Assembly (NCBI GenBank): GCA_021234155.1
Contig: JAJEKV010000005.1
Location: forward strand, 8,054,216 to 8,118,215
From: Isoetes taiwanensis
Lineage: Eukaryota; Streptophyta; Lycopodiopsida; Isoetales; Isoetaceae
Direction of reading: 5' to 3'
Length of the DNA: 64,000 bases
Shown here in pieces: positions 21,534-33,938 of this stretch (position 1 is the stretch's first letter; the number at the start of each line of letters is the position of its first letter). Both the position numbers and the translations under genes were made by a program. The notes below the pieces were generated by a model, which saw nothing but the letters and a program-made list of their open reading frames with translations, did no database searches and had not been told where the DNA came from.

Positions 21534-24500
21534 ATGGAGGGTGAGAATTCCAATGGAAGTGATGGTTCTAAGCGTAAGTATGCCGACATTGGCCAGTGTT
21601 ATGCCACAAAACAAATAAAGCAGCGTGTTGACAGGTCGGTAGATTGCATCCTCAGTTGCTGGCAAACGCTTCGTCCAGATCAAAGATTAGTTTTTTGTGA
21701 TCGTTTGTTGCAAGATGACAGGCTTTTTCCTGTTCTCGAACCTGTAATTGGAAATTCTTCCGAAGTTATTGTTATGAAATCAATGATCAGAAACTTGAAA
21801 GATGGGCTTCAAGAAGTAAAGTCTGCTAATAGCAAAGATAAATTGGCTGCAAAACATTCACTGTTATCAATGATTGTTGGAAAAAAAGGAGATATAAACA
21901 AGAATGTTTCTTCAAAATTGCTAAAGATACAGCCAAGAAATTTATCCAAAGCTGCAGCAAGAAGGAAGATAATGTCATTAAGTGGAGCAAATGTATGGGC
22001 TTTGGCAGGAAGGATGCCAAGATCAAATAGAATCGATGATTCAATCAAATGTCGTTTAAGTGAATTTTGGCTTGACAATACCAAAGTTTCACCAAAGGTT
22101 AGAGATGTCATGAAGAGGAGAACACAAGCAATACAATACCTTGATATCTCACAGGTTTGCTCTTGTAATTGAATCAATTCAGTTTTGGAGATTATGTTTT
22201 CTTCCAAAATTCTTTCATGAGTTTCTTCTGTACATTCTAGTTCTGTTCCGAGTGACCTGTTAATGAATACACATGGTTTTCATGAAATGTATTGCATTTT
22301 ACATTGTTTACATTTATACATTGTTTACACAGTAGCAGAAATCTTGCAGTGATGTGCTATTAGGTACTTTTTAGATGTACATCCATTAACACTTACATGA
22401 GCTGCATTTACATGTACTTGAATATCAAAATTACATCATTTTACAGTTTAGTGTACTTTCAGGTAATGAGGCCAAACAAATCTGACATATGTACATTAGT
22501 TGTACTAATATTGTAACATTAATGTGATGTACTAATATTGGAACATTAATTAGATGTACACTGGATGTACATTGGATGTACATTGGATGTACATTGGATG
22601 TACAGTAACAGATCAGTGGAACTGTTGGCTGTACATTAGATGTACTGATGTACATTAGATGTACATTAGATGTACAAGAATGATCGATGAACTGTTGGAT
22701 GGACATTTTATGTACATAGACCATACATTAATTGTACAATAGTATAGTTCAATACTCTTTTGGCATCTGGTTGCCGACATCATTTTGCTAACATGGTCTT
22801 TAATGGTTTTGTTATTGCAGTCTGAGCTTTATCAACAGTTTGTATATCGTAATCCCCGATACCAAAATTAAGCCTTGACGGTTCGGTATCTGAAACCTGA
22901 TTGCATAAGGAAATTGAAGGAGAGAAACACATGTTGTTGTGTCAAACATGAGCAAGCGATCGGTGTGTAAAGGCCTTCAATGATATGAGGAGATCCCTAC
23001 ATGTTAATTGCACTTGTCAGCTGCGGTGTCTCCGTGCATCCCAAAGAAAAACAATGGAGTATGTCAAGCAAACAAGAAGACTTTTGATAATGTTAGTATC
23101 TTGTGGAGGTCAACAGGTTTAGAAATTTGTGACGGATGAATGGCATAAACTAAAATGCATCAAAGGCGAATGTGATGAATGTGGAGTGAAGAAATTCGAC
23201 ATCCGGCCCAAACGAGGAAGATGGAATTGAGAATGTGGACCGGCAAGTATATGCATATGTCAATGAGCCATCCAAAAAGGTACATCCGTAAGGCTTAGAT
23301 TAGTTGATCGAATGACAAAGCATCCGCTTTGTTAAAGAACATGAAAAATCAGCTTGCTAAGTTTACTGAGATCATAACTTTACAAAGACACTAGCGAGCA
23401 AAATGTTTTAAAAGATGTGTTGAGAAACTCCCGATAATAGTGTGTTGTCCGTTGTTGACTTTGCAGAGAACTACACATTGAAACCAGGGACGTAAGTGCA
23501 ATCGAGCATTGGAATCTGATCAAATTAGTATTTTGGTCCATATTTCAATGATGAAAATAGAAGGTAAGCTTAAAAAAAAAAGGCATTTCTATGTTTCGGA
23601 TGACGAAAAGCATGACACTCATTTTGTGCAACATGGTTTTAAATTACATTTGGGGTGGCTTAAGAATAATGGAGGTGGACACATAAACCTTCATTATGTG
23701 TGTGGTCGGATGGTTGTGCATCTCAATTCAAATCAGACGCGGGCATGGTATGGAATCTGTAGATACCATGTTGAAAATAAAATTCGAAAGTGATATGGAA
23801 TTTCTTTGGATCTGGCCATGGGAAAGGCACACATGATGGCGAGGCTGGTATAGCAAAGTTGTGGCTTGAGAGCGGCGAGAGAAAACAAAATGGCATGCCG
23901 CTGGCAAAAAGCGCGTAAACAAACTTGTGCGGTTTTTAAGGGCCAAGGAATCCTGATTGTGAAAGGGTGTTTTGGGAGGTTGGAAAAACAGATGTGAACA
24001 GCAGCAAGCATTCAATTGCAAGACTTTACACGGTACTCGCCAGATACATTCTGTGTCAACTATAAACCCAGCAGATCCAACAAAGTTGCTATGCAGACCA
24101 CTCTCGTGCTTTTGTGATGCTTGCATTAACTTCAATTGGTTGAATTGTGAGAACATTAAACATTGTGGAGAATGGTCTCTAAAAAGTTTGGAGCCCACAT
24201 ATCATATTGCCTCTTGTGGTGAAGCTGAAAATGATGTGGATGTTTTGTATGCAGAAGACGAGGCTGGTTTAGATGACACTGTAGGAGTTTCAGATGTATT
24301 TGTGTCTTTTGCAGCACCAGACAATGTGGAAGGTGTTTCATACTATGTTATCATGTGCACCAGGGAAAAGCATGCATTGGAAGAAGATTCAATTGATGAC
24401 TATGGAAATGATTACTCTGCTGGCACTAGTGTCATTGAAGGACAATATTATGAACTAATCCCAGGCTGCCACAATAAGTATAAACTGCTTCCTACTAAGA

Positions 24501-24658
24501 ATGTTTTGGTACCTGCAGAATCTGTGATTGGGGTTCGAATCCCATTCAAGAAAGTAAAACACAAGCTGAAGGGGGCAAGCACAACATTTCACTTGCCAGA
24601 TGAAGTCCATGAGACATTGTTATCACAACTTCCAGCAATTGTAGATGACTTGGACTAA
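21534..24658 (+). pseudogene. Element D transposase, decayed in the middle
   Basis: The first exon is open from Met 21534 to the donor at 22154 (207 codons, ending QYLDISQ). It aligns with A exon 1, including the ...DDSIKCRLSEFW...TKVSPK block. The second exon starts at 22821 (SELYQQF) after a TTGCAG acceptor. It is then broken by stops, though LKERNTCCCVKHEQ, HFYVSDDEKHDTHFVQHG, WSDGCASQFKS and GHGKGTHDG remain in various frames. The C-terminal segment is open again from about 23972 to the stop at 24658 (LSCFCDACINFNW..., YYELIPG, LPDEVHETLLSQLPA), and it shows the native C-terminus missing from A. A long intron (22155-22820) is filled with TGTACA repeats. Confidence 0.8.
22370..22740. repeat. 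TGTACA palindrome cluster 1 (intron of D transposase)
   Basis: Many copies of GATGTACATT(A/G)GATGTACA-like units occur here, each containing the palindrome ATGTACAT or TGTACA. The same motif recurs at 24720-24840, 31195-31640 and 33130-33165, all inside D and outside its coding blocks. Confidence 0.75.
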
Positions 24659-25463
24659 GTCAGATCTGTGGTACTTTTCCAAAATATTGTAATACTTTGT
24701 TCATATAAGAGATAAGAACTGAACAAATTTTCATTGTACATGACAAGGACTACTTCAATAGTGCATTAGGTACATCAATGTACATAATATGTACATCCTA
24801 TGTACATCTTATGTACATCTGTTGTACATTCCAGAGATATTTGTTAAGTGTAAATTGATTAGAATTGAACATAAGAAAGTTGAATTACATAAACATTAAA
24901 AATAGTTTCAGTCGGCAAAGATAAGAAATGGACAGGTTTTCATGTACAAATGGTTCATATATTTATATTGTGGACATAAATACAACACACCGAAAGTGAG
25001 CATGGCTCATAATTCATGGCCTAGCTTCAAAATGTCGTTAGGAGCCCTGATATCTTATGACTATTGCATCATGTCTTCCAGCCCGCCTAGAGGTGAGAGA
25101 TATCCTCTACTAACGCAAAGAGTCCATGCGGTTTCTATAGCTCGTGCCAGCGGCAAACCTTTCCATCCTACATGGCCTTCATCTTCCCTGACACGTGCCT
25201 TCCCCAAGGGTTGTGCAACAAGTGAGTTGCTGCCAATATACATTTTGTGGTTGCTCGTTCCTCATAGTTTTCAATTTGGTCAACCTTTTCCCACAGTCCG
25301 GGAACAAAGCAAAGATAGAGGCGATAATCGGTCCCCAACCCTATGTGCTTGCAGCTTGTGTTGGTTTCTATTACCTCTCCGCAGCAGAACTCTATCTCTT
25401 AGTTTCATAATAGTCTTTTGTGTTTCACCCATTCATCTACAAAGCAAATGAAGATTGACTTAA
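24659..25463. other. Convergent intergenic spacer of D with TGTACA cluster 2
   Basis: Five or more TGTACAT motifs lie at 24735-24825. The rest shows no gene that I recognise. The open frame at 24942-25451 is not similar to anything in copies A or B. Confidence 0.45.
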
Positions 25464-26351
25464 TTATGTATACACACTCATAATTGTACCAATAAGAAAG
25501 ACAAGAAAAAGCAGAGTACTCAAGTGCAATGAACAAAAACTTTCATACATATATTCATAATATTTGAATTTGTACATCGGTTTTAGTCTCAGTACCAACA
25601 ATGGGCCACTTTCGAGAGGCCAATAACATGACTGCGGCAGTTTCTCCATTGCTTGCTCCATATATTGACTAAATTTAGGCAAAGTGAGCACCCAAGTTGC
25701 TTTGCCATAGTTTGCCAAAAAATATTTTCCACCGCTTTCGATATGCTATCTGCTTTGCATTAGTCATTGGATGCTCTTTTACATACACTATACCATCTTC
25801 AGCCATTTTCAATCCATTAAGCCATGGAATGAGCTCCATGACAAACAAACTGTCGCCACTAATATTGGTGTCCAAGAGAAAGGACATATGTAGCTTCCTA
25901 CGGGATTCGAGTGGATTTGTATCTCTCGTCATCGATCAAAATCATATTTCCATAGTACTCGGGTACTCTTTCCATACCACGACTAATGGCTTCACAAACA
26001 ACCCCTTTTGAGGTTCAAGGGGTGTTTGTGTGGCGAGTCCAACACTTGCTCCCGGGTCAGAACAAACTTCACTTTATGGAAAAAGCATCACAAAATTGAT
26101 CCACAATTGGTAGAAGATTTTTAGAAGTGAGTGAAGACCAGATGGCAACATCAAACCCTTCTTTTACAAATGCAAACAGTGATGCTAACCCTGGCCTGCA
26201 GTAAAATAACCTGTTTCCTATATTGAATTAAAGCTCATCTTTCTGGATCTTTTGGTATCTTGAGTTAATATTTTCATTCTTGTGCACACTCTTGCCCAAC
26301 ACAGAATTTAAGTCAAAGATAATGAGCTTTCTCCCTGAATTAGATGATTCA
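25464..26351 (-). pseudogene. Element D FCP1-type phosphatase-like protein, diverged
   Basis: After an acceptor (ctgacag, about 26352) the minus strand reads ESSNSGRKLIIFDLNSVLGK, with HAD motif I as FDLNSVL: Asp kept, second Asp replaced by Asn. EGFDVAIWSS (motif II) follows near 26160-26130, then FVLTREQVLDSPHKHPLNL near 26075. A weakly conserved LLDTNISGDSLFV (about 25875) stands where A and B have the acidic LLDDS/LVDDS. Blocks occur in different frames, so it is probably inactive. The intron just before the domain is at the same place as in A. Confidence 0.65.
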
Positions 26352-26699
26352 CCTGTCAGCAACAAAACACTTGAGAGTCTATTCACAATTTATAATTACA
26401 TTTCAGATTACACAATTGAGAAAACACATTGATAATTACACAATTCTTATTTGCACAGGTGTAAGTGAGCCAAATAAATTAATTTTTTCATTACTTATTG
26501 AGTACAAAGAAGCTCGGAGCATGGCTCATACAAAACTGTAATTCACAAACAAGTCAAAGGGACTATCTACCCTGTGTAGGAACAACTGCTTGTATATTCA
26601 TCTCGCCTTCTACAATTAATGCCTCCATTAGATGATCCCTCCGTGACTTGGCATAGGCATCGATGAACCAAGCGGGTGTCATCTGCATGGTGCACAAGT

Positions 26700-27589
26700 A
26701 TTAGAGGACTATACCAACAAATAACTAATAGGAAAATAACATGTTCTACTTACAAAAATGGAGCTTGGCTGTGCATCAACCACGGCATCTATGAATTTGT
26801 GCATGTAAGCCACAATGTACATGCAAGGGTTGCTGGTACTAGTTTCTGGCATTTTAGGACAGAACACAGGAGCATCAAAGTTCTTCCTACCATGGTTTAA
26901 GCTGTTGGATCCGAGCATCATGTTATTGATCACAAGCTTATGAAACCTGCAAAATTGCAATGTGAGAATAAATCAAGCATAAGAAATTGCAATATGAGAA
27001 TAATCAAATCATAACACTAAAAAGAAACTCATACTTACTTCGGACCACTTTAGCATCGGTTACATAGCCTTTGACAGAGAGAGGATCTGTATACTTGGGC
27101 TAGCTATAGATGGACAAGAGCTTTTCACCACGGACCAGCAAGCACAAGTATTGCCAATGCCACATTTGGGCCTTGCGAAATTGGAACAAATATGTATTGG
27201 CATCTTGCAATCAAAATGCCATCCAGCCCTTCCTTTATGTTAGTGTTCGTGCATCCCCCCCCGCTCTTGAGGGAATTCACAAAATTCTGGAAGGTGTCCT
27301 ATTGAACCGTAAAAACTTGTGTTTCCAATCGGATGGAAGATCGCTACAAAGGTACCGCACACAAATCCGTAATACATATTAATACATAAGATGAGTGACT
27401 TAGGGAATGAAATAACATAAATATGTTGAAATGCTAGCCTACCTCCCATAGACATCTACCATCTTAGAGATCAAGTCCAGCTTCCAGCAGAACTCGTCAA
27501 CATCACTTTGAAAGATAGAGGGTGCAGGCTTAGGAGGACAGTCCCTATAAGGAGTGAATGGAACCAACCTTTTCAGTCGGTTCACTAAA
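26700..27589 (-). pseudogene. Element D Ulp1-like (C48) protease remnant
   Basis: The exon 27589-27447 (LVNRLKRLVPFTP...FCWKLDLI) ends at a GT donor. The next exon reads ARCQYIFVPIS and, in a shifted frame, MWHWQYLCLLVRGEKLLSIY. This fits the Ulp1 pattern of (I/V)xVPI followed by the catalytic His-Trp and a strand ending in Tyr-Asp; here the Asp position is Ser, followed by a stop. A third block near 26830-26790 (NPCMYIVAYMHKFI) fits the Cys region (usually DCGxxVxxYMxxF) with Asp-Cys-Gly changed. The frame joins the acidic exon ending at 30286 across the Helitron-bearing intron. The family call is from pattern memory and moderately sure. Confidence 0.5.
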
Positions 27590-27621
27590 CTGTACAAGGA
27601 AACAACAGCATTAGCAAAAGA

Positions 27622-30252
27622 ATAGTAACGGTGCCCAGCGTTGCTGGGCTTAATTTGAAAACCTGTAAATGTTAGGAATTTGTGCATTTGTTGGGCTTAA
27701 TTTGAAAACCTGTAAACGTTAGAAATTTGTGCATTTGCGTACAGGCCATTGGAATTGTGCATTTGCATGCATTAACTTCTAGGCCATAGGATAAAGTTTA
27801 TGTTTGGTATATCACAGTTTGCATCTTACTTGCAAGGCTTAATTTAATATTCATTATTTCTGTTCCATGGCTTTTAACATATTGCAAGTTTATGTTTGGT
27901 ATGTAATAGTTTGCATCTTCATATTGAAAGTTTATGTTTGGTATGTAATAGTTTGCATCTTCATGTAGAGTACTTGCAGGGCTTAATAGTCACACTATTT
28001 TGATTTTTTTTTACTACAATTTTGGGTCTCATCTCTATCAAACAACAACTATGAATTCATTTTGTTTCATTATTTAGATGATCTTACAATAGATGTAATT
28101 TTCATTTTCATTTCTACTTCCAGCACCGCGTTCATGAGGTTGAGAGGTTTTGTTAGAAAACCTATATTTACAAATGAAGATTTAGTTCTTATGTTGGTTT
28201 TTGACAGAAAGGACTACCCGCAATAGCTGGACAATCTTTTAAGAGGTCGAATTGGAGAACAAATGAAAATGCAATTGGTTTGATCAAGATTCTATATTGG
28301 AAGATGGAATGCAACCTGATCATCACACATTGTTGGCCTATCATAATCTGGATGAACAAAAACTGCATGATAAGGAAACATTTTGCATAATATAACCTGC
28401 AATATATGATCCAGACAAAGTTGAATAATACAGTCTCATTTTCCAAGCAATGACGGATTTGGGCTATGCCTAGCAAATGAAAGAGATTTTTGCAAACAAT
28501 GTGCTTAGTCCCACTACTCAAACAACATTAATTCTACCATATTGGAATTATAATACTTATATGTCTAGGCATTAAATAGACATATTTGAGCCAAACCAGA
28601 CAAACAAAGAAAACCTTTTGCCTGCTCGTCTGCATAAAAAACATCGTCATTCCTTGCTTGGCAAATGGCATTCCGACGACCGCATGAACGAGGGCAATGT
28701 TACAAAGATAAGGGTACAAAATTTCCGCTATGCCAAAAGACACATTGAGCAAGGTTTTGCAAGCAAGTTCTAGATTTATTTTTAAATCATCATGAGTCGC
28801 AAACTTAGCTTCTCAAAAGCCATATCTTGACATTTTTTCATTGCAAAGAACGAAAATGCTAACATAATGCTTGAATCTTCATAAGAGGGAATATGCATGA
28901 TCAATGCCTCCAAAATATTTCTCAAGAAGCCGCTTTCAAGAAGCATGCCAACATATACAAATGCCAACAAAGCCATTTGCACCTCTCAGAAGGCCCGTTG
29001 AATGAAGACCGCAGATCCAACCTCTTAATGCTTTGTATCAAAACTTAATCACGACTTTTGTAATTACTACAGATCACTACATCAAACACAAAAATATCAT
29101 TATTCTTGCCCTTCTTCTACAATTTTTTTAGACACAAACTTCTATTACTTCGCCCTTAGGCGAGATCTTTTAAGGTAATATTTTTCATAACCAACAGAGT
29201 ATGACAATGGCTCGATGCAAGAGGGAAAAAACACTTGCTCCAATACACAACTAACATATTTGTTGGCATTTCCTTTCAACAACAGCAAGCAATTGTAGAA
29301 AAAGAATACAAACCTGAAGATACACAATTGTATCATAGTGGCCTCCAGGTCCCTTGCATACATTGTGTTTGCAATCATTTTGTAGCGACCAAGGAGAGTG
29401 CACAAACGAAAAGCCACATAGGGCTTCTACTTGAGAATGGTCGTCCGGTGCAAAAAGACGGATATACAATTCCAAACTTTGTACAGATCTTCTTCAGATA
29501 AAATGTTTAACATCTTCTCTCACCCTTTGTGCTTAAATAACGCAGCCGCAAGAAGAACATGGCGGTTACTTTTGTAAATGATCAAGCAGGGAATTAAAAC
29601 CCTGCTACTTCAATAAGAATGCAGGAGGGTTAAAGAGCCCAGCTTTCTCTGGTATAAGTTACAGACCTGCAAATGATATGTAAAAACGACATGAGCCTTT
29701 AAGGCCGTTCTCCTCAGGCATAAACGAAAGCGTGAATCTGCTTTGATTTACAGTCTGGTGCTCTGTACCAAGGGACAAACCAAAACAATTGTTGAGATTA
29801 TTTATTCTACATGTAGAAAAGTTTGAAAGTATGCTTATAGGAACAACGGCTTCTTTACCTGCTATAATCTGTAGAGGCATAAGAAACAGAGGTCGAGGCA
29901 TGAGAAGCAGAGACCAAGTCTATCTAGGACCGTTCCTATGCGTTCCGTTTGTCTCAACTTGGGTCGAAGCTCCTATTCCGGAATGTGTGGCTAGTCTGCC
30001 TGTTTGCTGTAAGATATGGTCTTCTATATACAGATGTCCGATGCTTTCTGTAAGATCATGCATACCTCTATGCCACATAGAAACGCAAGCTCTTCCACTT
30101 TTTTCTTCAGCCATTTGCTTCCTTTTGTTCTGTCGGGATTTTTTCTTCTATTCTTGGCCGGATCTTGCCTTCTGCGATAGAACCCTAAATGTCGAAAATA
30201 GGGTTAGGGTTTCGTTGACGACATACTTACCCAATAACATTATAATATAAGA
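27622..30252 (-). mobile_element. Non-autonomous Helitron in an intron of element D
   Basis: The minus-strand start TCTTATATTATAATGTTATT (30252 downward) and the 3' end GCCCAGC-AAC-GCTGGGC followed by ACCGTTACTAT (27622) lie between A and T. The last four bases are CTAT rather than the usual CTAG. Just inside the 3' end a 48-bp phrase (GGCTTAATTTGAAAACCTGT...) is duplicated, and at 27790-27960 an AGTTTATGTTTGGTAT phrase occurs three times. No Rep/helicase gene is present. Several minus-strand open frames at 28200-29480 may be a captured gene but I could not identify it. Confidence 0.8.
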
Positions 30253-30285
30253 TATATCTATTGTAATCAATTGTATATTACTCAC

Positions 30286-32946
30286 CTTGTAAATTCATCA
30301 CCTGCTTCAGCATCTTCTGTGGACTGCTGCACCTTATTTGTTATCACATCAATATTTGCTTGTAGATCCTCATCCTCTTCCTCTTCCGGTTCCGACTCAG
30401 AAGGATCAGGATCAGCTTCCTTCACAGCCTGTGATCGTGTCCTATGTACAAAAGAAATGTGGTTAATTATCATAAATCTGAGATGTTTAACAAAATTAGT
30501 TCATCTTGGACATACCTCTTTCTAGGTGGTGGTGGCACTTTTTGCCCGGAGATTTTCTTTTTTTAGGAGGACATTTTTTTTTTTTTTGGAGATTTTGCTG
30601 CTTTTTTTTCCTCTTGGAGTGCCATCACCCGGCATTCTTTTGCCTCCTCTTTGGAGTGGACTCAACTACCAACTCAGCTTCCTCTTCCCCGGTAGGATAA
30701 AAAAAATGGATCTGATTCCTTTGTAGCTTCTTACGAACAGGTCCGAGGCGGGACCCCGGAGATGATCTTTGAGGCGTAGAAGCTGAATCTTTCTTAGCTT
30801 GTCCAATTACTAATTTAGCACTTGGTGATGAAGGAGTTTCAAGTTGCCTTGATCATTGAAGGGTCTGCACCGCACCTTTTAGCTTTCTCAAGTGCCATCC
30901 TCTCAATTTCCTCAACTTCACTTTGCCATGTTCGAGGAGGCAGGCAATGTTGCATTGTTCTATTACTTGCAATTTGTAAATGTCATTGGTGATCTGGAGC
31001 TGGAAGGTAGAGGGTCTACTGATTCGATCCCGCGCATTATTATGCTCGATCAAATCAGAAAGAGAGTCGATGCAGATGGCTCAAGAACATCACCATTAAA
31101 GCCGCTTGGGATAAAGAACGACCTCATCTCGCAAACAAACAAATGATCTAAATTTCAATAGACATAAAAGAACATGAAAACAGAACTAATGAGAAATATC
31201 CGTACATTCTCCCAAGCATGTACATTTCATGTACATAAAATGTACCAAATGTAAGTAACTACATTTAACTATAGCCAAATGTACATGTACATGTTCCTCA
31301 ATGTACATAAAAGGTACATCGGTGTACCCGGATGTACAATCGATGTACCTGATAAAATACCCGGTATCCAGGTTAGGGAATGTAGATCTATGCCCAAAAA
31401 AAAAAAGCACATATATGTAAAAATGCACATACTTATGAATCCATCTACAGATGCACTCTAAAAAATAAATGCATGTACATCTATTTGCAGATGTAGACTC
31501 CATTAGAGACATGTACAACCTGATACAACCGCTGCGTCCAAGCTCAAAAATAAAAGCATCAATAAACAAGCAAATATATGCCTATGTACCTCTGCACAGA
31601 TGTACACTAAAAGTTATACATGTACAAGGAATAGCAATGCACCGAAAGCCATACATGTAGAACTATGCATTACAATAACAAATATGAATTAAGTGAAATA
31701 TAAGTTTAAATTAGTTGAGAGCAATGCATACCTTTCACAAAGCAGGAAACCAAGCTGAATTCAATGCCCTCATCCCGGATGCAACCTTTTATGCAATTCT
31801 GTTTTCATGGACCAGATAACACAAGCGAGAAGAGGCAATAAGCATCTCTGCATGGAGCTAGTAAAGAACAAACCCGGTTTGCCAAAGCCTTGGCCACAAC
31901 AGTACATGAACCGAATGTGATGAACTGCTCTATAGAAGTAGCTCCTACGGGTAGGGCCTCGGGTCTTGAAACAATAGGTCCTGCTCTCCCCATGAAATCC
32001 AAAATCAGTGAATGCCTTTGCTTTGAACCAATTCAATGCAATTAAGTTTTTCCTTTGCTTGTTCAATTGAGATTTCATGCCTTTCAATTTCTTTAGTTGC
32101 TTCCTCGCAAACCAATGTCTAACTTAGAAGAGTGCCGCTCTTTATCATGTCTACTCATAACCAAGTCTTCCAACTTGTACTTCAACACTCGAACATAACT
32201 TGATTTCCAAAGGATCACGGGACAATTTGTCAAATTTCCATTTTGTCTCATCTATTTTCTGGCAGATCTGCTGCAGATCTTCGGATAGCATATCCTTTCT
32301 ACCCTCAATCCGGCTGATGACCTTCAATGCATCCCTCCTTTTTTCTTCCAGTGCTTCTACTTCATTCAATAGGTTAGTTTTCTCCTCCAACCCATGCTTA
32401 AGTAACTGCTTTATTGTGTCAACATCCGATCTAGAATAACCCGGGGCTCTAATATTCTGGCCGCAATACGATGTCCTGTTTGATAGTTGAGGATTTACCT
32501 GTTGTAGGGTCCTCTGTAACGTCTGAAATGAGGGTTTTGGCAAGATCTTTGGCGGTCCTAGCCACGTCCATCCAATCAACAAGCCGTCCCTTCAAGTGAA
32601 GAGCAAATGCTCTGGCAAAATAGGTAGAAATATAATGGTTTGTAACCTTGTTTCTTGCCATAAACCAATTCATAATATTTAAAAAATCATCTTTCCATGC
32701 GTTACGGATTCTCCCTTCCTTGAATCCTCGTCGCCTTTTTGGAGCTTCACCCCATACCTCGCTCATAACCATCTCTAGGTTGGGTATGTGGGCCTCTGCA
32801 TGTTTATCACGGAGGTCTTTGGCTTGATCACCTCGGAACCCAAACGTAAACTCCTTGGAGGTAAAAATCCACTTCCGAGGAAGCACCGGCTTCTTGCTTA
32901 ATGTGGGTGATGAGCAAGCACTCATCCGGGGGCGTTTTGGGGCCAT
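30286..32946 (-). pseudogene. Element D coiled-coil/RING-like accessory gene
   Basis: The N-terminal domain is open from Met 32946 to about 32500 (SEVWGEAPKRRRGF..., YISTYFARAFALHLKG), recognisably related to A's N-terminal domain. A coiled coil (32440-32190, IKQLLKHGLEEKTNLLNEVE...) and a degraded Cys-rich block near 31910-31800 (CCGQGFGKPGLFF...) follow. The 3' exon is acidic (SESEPEEEEDEDLQANIDVI) and ends at a clean GT donor at 30286. RING ligands are not intact. TGTACA palindromes fill an intron-like gap at 31195-31640. By splice phase this gene ran into the Ulp1-like exon at 27589. Confidence 0.55.
31195..31640. repeat. TGTACA palindrome cluster 3
   Basis: About fifteen ATGTACAT/TGTACA motifs lie between the coiled-coil/RING block and the acidic exon of D's accessory gene. 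They are probably intronic. Confidence 0.65.
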
Positions 32947-33199
32947 AGCTAGATGAAGAATTCGTGATCGGAATTCAAGCGAGAGAAGGCGGTGGGATAG
33001 TGAACGAGAGGCAAACCAAGAAAGATTTTGGGAAAGAATTTCAAAATCCGATAATTGCGGGTTCAGAGTAGTGGATAGCCATTAATCATGGCAGTTACTA
33101 GCGGATCATGATGACAGTTATACCAAAAATGTGCATTTTGTACATATGTATATGTACAAAAAAGGCTACATTTATAGACACCCTTTCATGCTTTTACCC

Positions 33200-33741
33200 T
33201 TGTAGTTACGATGATCCATTGTCCGACTGTGTGCCAAATTGGTAAGGAGTGAGCAAGCCATTATCCCATGCTTCCATTCCTGTTCATAGTTACGATGGGC
33301 CAAACTGGTAAGGTGGGCAAACCATTGTCCCACACACTTCCATTCTCGTTTGTAGTTAAAGGTGATTTATTGTCTGACGCTTCCATTCATGTTTGTAACA
33401 TGGAATAATTTAAGGGCTAAACTTAGCTATTTGGCGATTTTTTGGCACATTTTCAAAAAAATTTGGCTAAAGTAAATGGAAAAAGTTGGAAAAATAATAA
33501 TAATTTTAGCTTAACTTTTTTTGGGACTGCACCAACCCTGGAGCTCTTTAGCCAAACGCTAGAAAGTAAGAGAGTGAAATTTTGTATTGTTTAGCTAAGC
33601 CATAGAAACTTTTAGAATGAATTTCGGGCTAGTTTAGTTATCATCATTCTAGTTTATATGAAATATATGATTAGTAGTTTAGTTTCTAGCATTATGAATT
33701 AATTTGAGTCCTAGACTTTGCTAGCTAGCATTATTTTAGAA
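33200..33741. other. Right flank of element D: tandem repeat, then no gene
   Basis: 33200-33375 holds about two and a half copies of the short tandem repeat into which D inserted. 33376-33741 is AT-rich without a recognisable gene. Confidence 0.5.
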
Positions 33742-33799
33742 CTAGTTATGATGCCCAGCGTTGCTGGGCACAGTAAATATTGGGCACTTGTACAATCCG

Positions 33800-33938
33800 G
33801 CGAAACTTGTTGGGAGCATGTTCTATGTTTTCAATTGTAAAAGCATATTTTATGTTGGCTTCAATATGTCGAAACTTGTTGGGAGCATGTTCTATGTTTT
33901 CAATTGTAAAAGCATATTTTATGTTTGCTTCAATATGT
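33800..33938. repeat. 69-bp tandem duplication near a Helitron 3' end
   Basis: Two nearly identical units start at about 33801 and 33870 with CGAAACTTGTTGGGAGCATG. The only clear difference is TTGGCTTC versus TTTGCTTC. Confidence 0.85.

Larger units (their letters stand above)
21217..33199 (+). mobile_element. Element D: GGGTA-terminus multigene DNA transposon, 4-bp TSD
   Basis: The termini GGGTAAAAGCACGAAAGGGT (21217) and the inverted GGGTAAAAGCATGAAAGGGT (ending 33199) match at 21 of 22 positions. The flanks are TTGT on both sides (21213-21216 and 33200-33203). The gene order matches A and B: transposase on +, then phosphatase-like and RING/coiled-coil genes on -, plus an Ulp1-like remnant. 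All genes carry disruptions, so it is defective. It contains a Helitron (27622-30252). Its non-coding DNA is rich in the palindrome ATGTACAT. Confidence 0.88.

Noticed and set aside
22431-22724. Repetitive minus-strand open frame with TSNVHPMYIQ-like repeats
   Set aside because: It is a read-through of the TGTACA palindrome repeat in an intron of D.
24942-25451. Independent gene of 169 codons in element D
   Set aside because: It has no counterpart in A or B, no recognisable motif, and opposes the spacer between convergent genes.
28189-29475. Pentatricopeptide-repeat-like gene in the Helitron at 27622-30252
   Set aside because: Some minus-strand phrases hint at PPR helices, but no repeat register could be established.
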